Source: DASYDU01 sp031403315 (GTDB lineage: Bacteria; Planctomycetota; Planctomycetia; Pirellulales; Lacipirellulaceae). Taken from it: DNA of 10,733 nucleotides. Location: assembly GCA_031403315.1 (NCBI GenBank), contig JANNTD010000482.1, forward strand, positions 1-10,733, in the 5' to 3' direction. Shown here one piece after another: positions 6,882-10,733 of the stretch. The position numbers were made by a program, and so were the translations under genes. The stretch's first letter is position 1; every line of letters starts with the position of its first letter. The notes beneath the pieces were generated by a model. That model was not told the origin of the DNA, did no database searches, and saw nothing but the letters and a program-made list of their open reading frames with translations.

Positions 6882-9593
6882 TTACACGCTGGCGGGAACG
6901 GAACACTCGTCGTCACGGATTTTCGGCGACGGCTCGTTGCAGGGCAATACGATGCAGAACTCGGCCCCACCCGCGCGGCGATTCGCGGCCGAGATCCGGC
7001 CGCCGTGCGCTTCGACAATCGCTCGGCAAATTGCCAGTCCCAGCCCGACGCCGCGACGACCGTCTGGCGCGACCGTCGACCCGCGGAAGAATTTGTCGAA
7101 GATTTTCACTTCGCTGCCGACTGGCACGCCGGGCCCATTGTCGGCAACGCGAATCTCGGCGGACTTGCCGACGATCGCGGCGGAAATCTCGATGGCGCTG
7201 TCGGCCGCGGTATACCGCGACGCATTCTCGAGCAGATTCACCAACACCTGTTCCAACAAGAAGGCATCGACCGACAGCAGCGGAAAGTCGCTCGGAATCG
7301 CCACCCGCATGTCGTGATTCTGCATCTCCCGTTTCACTGCCGCGAGTGCGAGGCCGACGACCTCCTCCAGCACGTGCCACTGCCGATTCAAGACGATCGC
7401 CCCCGAATCGAGGCGGGCCATGTCGAGCAGATTGTCGACCAGCCGGGCAAGCCGGCGCGATTCGTCGACAATTGTCTGCAAGAACTCACGATCCTGCTCG
7501 CGCGCTCGTTCGAGCAAACTGGAGGCGGCCCCGGCGATCGTCGAGAGCGGCGTCCGCAAATCGTGCGACACCGAGCTCAAAAGCGAATTCCGCAATTGCT
7601 CCGCCTCGATCCGCATCTGCGATTGGTGGGCATCGAGCACCGATTCGTCGCGCTCGATGGCGAGCGCAATCAGACTGGCGCACGATTCGAGCAAACGGCG
7701 CTGGTCGGGATCGAAAAAGCGGTTCGACTCCTTGGGCCGCACGCCCAGCGCGCCCACAGTGCGCTGCGACCCGACGAGCGGCACAAACAAGGCGGTGGCA
7801 TTTGGCAGCGTATCGGTGCCGGCCCCCGCCACTTTGCCGTTCTGCGTGACCCACTGGGCGACGATTGCATTCACCGGTTGCCCGGCGACCGTCGTCTTCT
7901 CACCAATGCGCAGGGCAAGCGATCCCGAGAGCTCCGTCAAATAGAGCACGACCTCGGCGTCGAAGATTTCTTCGAGTTGTCGGCCGGCGGTGCGGAGCAG
8001 GAACTCGGTACCCGACAGTTCGCTCAGTTGCCGCGTCATGCGATAGAGCTGCGCCGTGCGGCGTTCCTGTTGCTGTGAGGCCTGCAGTTGTGACTTGAGC
8101 CGCGACGTAAGCTCGCTGATCAACAGACCGATCCCGAGCATGACGGCAAACGTAATCACGTATTCCGAATCGCTGATGGCGAAGGTCAACCGCGGCGGCA
8201 CGAAGAAAAAGTCGAACACCAGGACGCTAACAATACTGGTCGCGATCGCGGGTCCGCGGCCGAGCCGCGCGGCGACCAAGGCCACGCCGGCGAAAAACAT
8301 CATCACCACGTTGGCCTCGGCCAACCCGCCGAAGTCGGCCGCCCAAGCCACCAGCGCGCAACTGACGATGACTGCCAGCGCATACGCATAATCCAACCAA
8401 CGATAGAGGTCAGCGGGTGCGAGCATCTGCGGCAGTTGCGGCGTTTCGCCTTCGCCCGATACGATGCACACGTCGATCTCGCCGCCGCGCTCCAGCAATT
8501 GGTCGACGATCGTGCCAAACAGCCAGCGTTTCCAGCGCGGCGTGGCCGTTTTGCCCACGACAATCTTGGTGACGTTCCGCGAACGAGCATATTCGAGGAG
8601 CGTTTCGGCCACGTCGCGCCCCACCAGCGTGTGCGTCTCCGCGCCGAGTTGTTCGGCGAGTCGCAAGTTGCGGGCCGTTTGTTCCTGCATCGCCGGCGAC
8701 GCGCGGCGGTCGCCCGTATCCACGGCCACCGCCAGCCAGTCTGCTCCGAGCGACGAAGAGAGCCGCTTGGTGGCGCGAACGATTCGGGCGCTGGTGGGGC
8801 TGGGACTGACGCAGACCAAGAGCAGCTCCGACGTCAGCCACGGTGCATCCGCCGCCCGCTCGTGTCGCGCGGCGTCGACGTCGCGCTGCAACCGGTGGGC
8901 CGCCTGCCGCAGCGAGAGCTCGCGGAGCGCCACCAAATTGCTCTTATCGAAGAAACTCTGCAGAGCCCGTTCCGCCTGGCGGGGAATGTAGACCTTGCCG
9001 GCCGCCAACCGCTCCATCAGCTCGTCGGGCGTGACGTCGATCAGCTCGATTTCATCGGCCATCTCAAGTACCGCATCCGGCAGCCGCTCGCGGACCACGA
9101 CGTCGGTAATCTGCGCGATTACGTCGTTGAGGCTTTCGATGTGCTGTACGTTGAGCGTGGTCCAAACGTCGATGCCGGCGTTGAGCAGCTCCTCGACGTC
9201 CTGCCAACGTTTGGTGTGCCGCGAGCCCGGCGCATTGGCGTGGGCGAGCTCGTCGACCAGCAGCAGCTGGGGCCGCCGCGCGAGGGCGGCGTCGAGATCG
9301 AACTCGCGGAGCGTGACGCCGCGATACGGCATCTCGCGCGTCGGCAAAGCTGCGAGCCCGTCGAGCAGCGCCTCGGTCTCCGGCCGGCCGTGCGGCTCGA
9401 CGTAACCGACCACAACCTCGGTGCCTGCGTGCCGCTCGCGTTGCGCCGCCGAGAGCATCGCATAGGTCTTCCCCACACCCGGAGCATAACCAAAGAAAAT
9501 CCGCAACTTCCCGCGGCGCGCGCGGCTGGCCTCCTGCTCGACGCGGGCCAGCAGCTCGTCGGGATTGGGGCGCTCACCGCTCATTGAGGTCAC
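6882..9593 (-). CDS. kdpD: KdpD, potassium/turgor sensor histidine kinase
   Basis: This 903-residue membrane sensor is close to the family's usual length of about 890. Domains in order: the KdpD N-terminal domain (28-240) with Walker A GYAPGVGKT (35-43) and LLLVDELAHAN (110-120); a universal-stress-like domain (256-380); four membrane helices (about 402-418, 427-443, 449-466, 479-493); a GAF-like domain (527-645); a dimerisation and phosphoacceptor domain with H677 in SSVSHDLRTPLS; and an ATPase domain with N786-x3-N790, DNGPG (818-822) and GVGLGL (848-853). Everything needed for autophosphorylation is present. It transfers phosphate to KdpE, encoded directly downstream. Two starts are possible: GTG at 9593, with a weak AAGG eight bases upstream, or ATG at 9584. 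Both lie inside the small ORF that precedes it, so translation is probably coupled. By comparison with E. coli KdpD, the ATG is equally plausible. Confidence 0.97.
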   Translation of the reverse strand: MTSMSGERPNPDELLARVEQEASRARRGKLRIFFGYAPGVGKTYAMLSAAQRERHAGTEVVVGYVEPHGRPETEALLDGLAALPTREMPYRGVTLREFDLDAALARRPQLLLVDELAHANAPGSRHTKRWQDVEELLNAGIDVWTTLNVQHIESLNDVIAQITDVVVRERLPDAVLEMADEIELIDVTPDELMERLAAGKVYIPRQAERALQSFFDKSNLVALRELSLRQAAHRLQRDVDAARHERAADAPWLTSELLLVCVSPSPTSARIVRATKRLSSSLGADWLAVAVDTGDRRASPAMQEQTARNLRLAEQLGAETHTLVGRDVAETLLEYARSRNVTKIVVGKTATPRWKRWLFGTIVDQLLERGGEIDVCIVSGEGETPQLPQMLAPADLYRWLDYAYALAVIVSCALVAWAADFGGLAEANVVMMFFAGVALVAARLGRGPAIATSIVSVLVFDFFFVPPRLTFAISDSEYVITFAVMLGIGLLISELTSRLKSQLQASQQQERRTAQLYRMTRQLSELSGTEFLLRTAGRQLEEIFDAEVVLYLTELSGSLALRIGEKTTVAGQPVNAIVAQWVTQNGKVAGAGTDTLPNATALFVPLVGSQRTVGALGVRPKESNRFFDPDQRRLLESCASLIALAIERDESVLDAHQSQMRIEAEQLRNSLLSSVSHDLRTPLSTIAGAASSLLERAREQDREFLQTIVDESRRLARLVDNLLDMARLDSGAIVLNRQWHVLEEVVGLALAAVKREMQNHDMRVAIPSDFPLLSVDAFLLEQVLVNLLENASRYTAADSAIEISAAIVGKSAEIRVADNGPGVPVGSEVKIFDKFFRGSTVAPDGRRGVGLGLAICRAIVEAHGGRISAANRRAGGAEFCIVLPCNEPSPKIRDDECSVPASV

Positions 9594-9732
9594 TAAACGG
9601 GCCTTGGATCGATTCCTCTTTATTGTACCTCTTGGTCAGGCGTTCGTTGACATCCCACATTCCTGGGAATGCGATGGGTTTCGTCAACCAATCGACGAAC
9701 CGCGCCCACATTTTTCGCAGCCAACCAAACAT
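9574..9732 (-). CDS. small ORF (52 codons) between kdpC and kdpD, function unknown
   Basis: A 52-residue open frame fills the gap between kdpC and kdpD. GGAG (9740-9743) stands seven bases before its ATG at 9732. It begins 13 bases after the kdpC stop, and its TGA (9574-9576) overlaps the first codons of kdpD in another frame. The product starts MFGWLRKMWARFVDWLTK. On a helical wheel the hydrophobic residues (1, 2, 4, 5, 8, 9, 12, 13, 15, 16) fall on one face and charged ones on the other, so this is an amphipathic helix rather than a true transmembrane segment. The second half (27-52) is polar with mixed charge, and the overall net charge is about +2. There are four tryptophans. KdpF, the known small Kdp protein, is a hydrophobic peptide encoded upstream of kdpA and does not resemble this. 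It could be a membrane-surface partner of KdpC or KdpD, or only a coupling leader for kdpD. Confidence 0.62.
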   Translation of the reverse strand: MFGWLRKMWARFVDWLTKPIAFPGMWDVNERLTKRYNKEESIQGPFSDLNER

Positions 9733-9739
9733 TGCCCTA

Positions 9740-9743
9740 CTCC
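9740..9743 (-). promoter_or_regulatory. ribosome-binding site of the small kdp ORF
   Basis: GGAG on the minus strand lies seven bases before the ATG at 9730-9732 and immediately after the kdpC stop. It is a better site than any seen in front of kdpD or kdpE, which supports the small ORF being translated. Confidence 0.55.
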
Positions 9744-9745
9744 GA

Positions 9746-10330
9746 TCACGGGGCCGTGCGATTCAGTTCATCGAGCGCGAGGTTCAATTGCAACACGTTG
9801 ACGCGCGGTTCGCCGAGCAATCCGAACGTGCGGCCTTCGGTATGCTCGGCCACCAGATCGCGCACCGATTTCTCATCAAGACCGCGCGCGTTGGCCACGC
9901 GGGCAATTTGAAACTCGGCGGCGGCGAGGCTGATGTGCGGATCGAGCCCGCTCGCCGACGCGGTGACCAGGTCGATCGGGATCGGGCCGGTTTGATCGGC
10001 GTTCGCCTGCTTCATTGACTCCACGCGGCCGCGGACGGCGTCGAGCTGCGCGGGGTTCGTGGGTCCGAGGTTGCTGCCAGTCGACGCGCTTGCGTTGTAC
10101 GGCGTCGGCCCGGTTGCCGACGGCCGGCCCGAGAAATAGCGCGGGTCGTCGAATTGCTGGCCGATCAGTTCGGAGCCGACGATCTTGCCATCGCGCTCGA
10201 TAAGACTGCCGTTCGCCTGGTGCGAAAATAGTCCTTGGGCGACGACCGTCATCACGAGCGGATAGGCGACGCCAGTCACCAGCGTCAGCGCCACGAACAC
10301 CAGCAGCGATTGTCGTATGAGTTTGAACAC
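9746..10330 (-). CDS. kdpC: KdpC, subunit of the K+-transporting KdpFABC ATPase
   Basis: This 194-residue protein is of normal family length. KdpC is anchored by one N-terminal membrane helix (about residues 8-29 here), and its soluble domain helps KdpB bind ATP. The family blocks are all present: QANGSLI (38-44), YFSGRPSAT (65-73), YNASASTGSNLGPTNP (78-93), DLVTASASGLDPHIS (120-134) and RVNVLQLNLALDEL (176-189). I chose the GTG at 10330 because GAAGGA stands eight bases upstream and the protein then begins MFKLIRQS directly before the helix, as in other KdpC proteins. The ATG at 10378 would add 16 residues encoded within an intergenic palindrome and is unlikely. kdpB ends 78 bp upstream and the small ORF starts 13 bp downstream, so it lies within the operon. 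Confidence 0.95.
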   Translation of the reverse strand: MFKLIRQSLLVFVALTLVTGVAYPLVMTVVAQGLFSHQANGSLIERDGKIVGSELIGQQFDDPRYFSGRPSATGPTPYNASASTGSNLGPTNPAQLDAVRGRVESMKQANADQTGPIPIDLVTASASGLDPHISLAAAEFQIARVANARGLDEKSVRDLVAEHTEGRTFGLLGEPRVNVLQLNLALDELNRTAP

Positions 10331-10338
10331 GAGATTTT

Positions 10339-10344
10339 TCCTTC
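10339..10344 (-). promoter_or_regulatory. ribosome-binding site of kdpC
   Basis: GAAGGA on the minus strand lies eight bases before the GTG start at 10328-10330. Its outer base (10344) is the first base of the palindromic repeat that fills the kdpB-kdpC gap, so folding of that repeat in the mRNA could affect access to this site. Confidence 0.7.
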
Positions 10345-10407
10345 GTACGTTAGGCTTTCCAGCCTGACGTGGAATCACTTGTGTCAGGCTGGAAAGCCTG
10401 ACGTACG
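10344..10407. repeat. pair of inverted palindromic repeat units (REP-like) between kdpB and kdpC
   Basis: Two 25-base arms (10344-10368 and 10383-10407) are reverse complements with one mismatch, separated by 14 bases. Each arm is itself a hairpin. The left one folds over 10347-10370 around a TTCC loop, with ten pairs including one wobble. The right one folds over 10383-10402 as GTCAGGCT/AGCCTGAC around GGAA. The pair fills nearly the whole 78-bp kdpB-kdpC gap, starting one base after the kdpB stop and ending at the kdpC ribosome-binding site. This is the layout of a paired REP element. In the mRNA it could stabilise the upstream kdpB message or lower kdpC translation. I believe this palindrome is dispersed in Planctomycete genomes, but that is from memory. 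No other copy was noticed in this window. Confidence 0.9.
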
Positions 10408-10408
10408 C

Positions 10409-10733
10409 TTATGCCAAACGGAGAGCCACGAGTGCCAGGTCGATCGCCTTGATGCCAATGAATGGCACCAACAGGCCGCCGAGGCCGTAGATCAAGAGGT
10501 TGTCACGAAGCAGCCGCGCGGCGCCGACGGCCCGATACGGCACGCCGCGGAGCGCCAGCGGCACTAGCAAAATAATGATGATCGCGTTGAAAATTACCGC
10601 CGACAGGATCGCACTCGATGGCGTCGTCAGCTGCATCACGTTGAGCCGCTCGAGCACCGGATAGGTCGTGGCGAACGCTGCCGGGATGATCGCAAAATAC
10701 TTGGCAACGTCGTTCGCCAGGCTGAATGTGGTG
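10409..10733 (-). CDS. kdpB: KdpB, C-terminal part of the K+-transporting P-type ATPase (cut by the window edge)
   Basis: Only the last 107 or so codons are in the window; the frame runs off the right edge without a start. KdpB is the catalytic P-type ATPase of the high-affinity potassium pump KdpFABC. The visible segment opens with FSLANDVAKYFAIIPAAF, a strongly conserved KdpB stretch, then SSAILSAVIFNAIIIILLVPLAL, and ends with NLLIYGLGGLLVPFIGIKAIDL. These are the last membrane helices of the protein. The phosphorylation and nucleotide-binding domains lie outside the window. The stop at 10409-10411 is one base from the palindromic repeat. Downstream come kdpC, the small ORF, kdpD and kdpE in the same direction. 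Confidence 0.96.
   Translation of the reverse strand, partial: TTFSLANDVAKYFAIIPAAFATTYPVLERLNVMQLTTPSSAILSAVIFNAIIIILLVPLALRGVPYRAVGAARLLRDNLLIYGLGGLLVPFIGIKAIDLALVALRLA

Noticed and set aside
6333..8078. Long open frame on the plus strand, opposite kdpE and kdpD
   Set aside because: It is a mirror of GC-rich codons in the two kdp genes, whose proteins are clearly recognisable. The antisense translation is rich in Arg, Gly and Gln and shows no known domain.
8436..9587. Second long plus-strand open frame, opposite the 5' half of kdpD
   Set aside because: Same cause: kdpD is intact and conserved here, and the antisense product has low-complexity arginine- and alanine-rich composition.
10331..10378. 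ATG start of kdpC at 10378
   Set aside because: The 16 extra codons are made from the intergenic palindrome. The GTG at 10330 has a strong GAAGGA and gives the usual KdpC N-terminus.

Overview
The window is GC-rich bacterial chromosome with tightly packed genes. It looks like a Planctomycete of the Pirellulales type. This rests on the GC-rich coding style, the domain make-up of the envelope genes, and a TCAGGCT-N4-AGCCTGA palindrome of a kind I associate with those genomes. The assignment is an inference and no rRNA or other phylogenetic marker is present.

Left edge (39-112, minus strand): one tRNA-Arg with an ACG anticodon.

Envelope-glycan locus (220-6164): four large genes arranged around a divergent control region of about 180 bp (3096-3277). 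Leftward run a family-61 glycosyltransferase (1881-3095) and, 50 bp further on, an unusual 536-residue protein (220-1830). That protein joins a degenerate methyltransferase-like region, a likely membrane segment, a nucleotidyltransferase-like domain and a C-terminal nucleoside-diphosphate-kinase-like domain. Rightward run a TTG-started fusion of a Kdo/WaaP-type sugar kinase with a WaaE-like GT2 domain (3278-4993) and, 19 bp further on, a GT4 glycosyltransferase (5013-6164). Together they look like enzymes that build and phosphorylate a lipopolysaccharide core or another surface glycan. The actual glycan cannot be read from the sequence.

Potassium operon (6177-10733, minus strand, converging on the glycan locus with a 12-bp gap): the end of kdpB, then kdpC, a small unannotated ORF of 52 codons, kdpD and kdpE. 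kdpF/kdpA and most of kdpB presumably lie beyond the right edge. KdpD senses potassium or turgor limitation, KdpE is its response regulator, and KdpB/KdpC are the ATPase and the chaperone-like subunit of the high-affinity K+ pump. Two details are unusual: a pair of inverted palindromes fills the kdpB-kdpC gap and touches the kdpC ribosome-binding site, and the small ORF between kdpC and kdpD has a good ribosome-binding site and overlaps the kdpD start.

The best candidates for something undescribed are the 536-residue NTase/NDK-like fusion, the kinase-GT2 fusion with an altered DxD motif, and the small kdp-operon protein.
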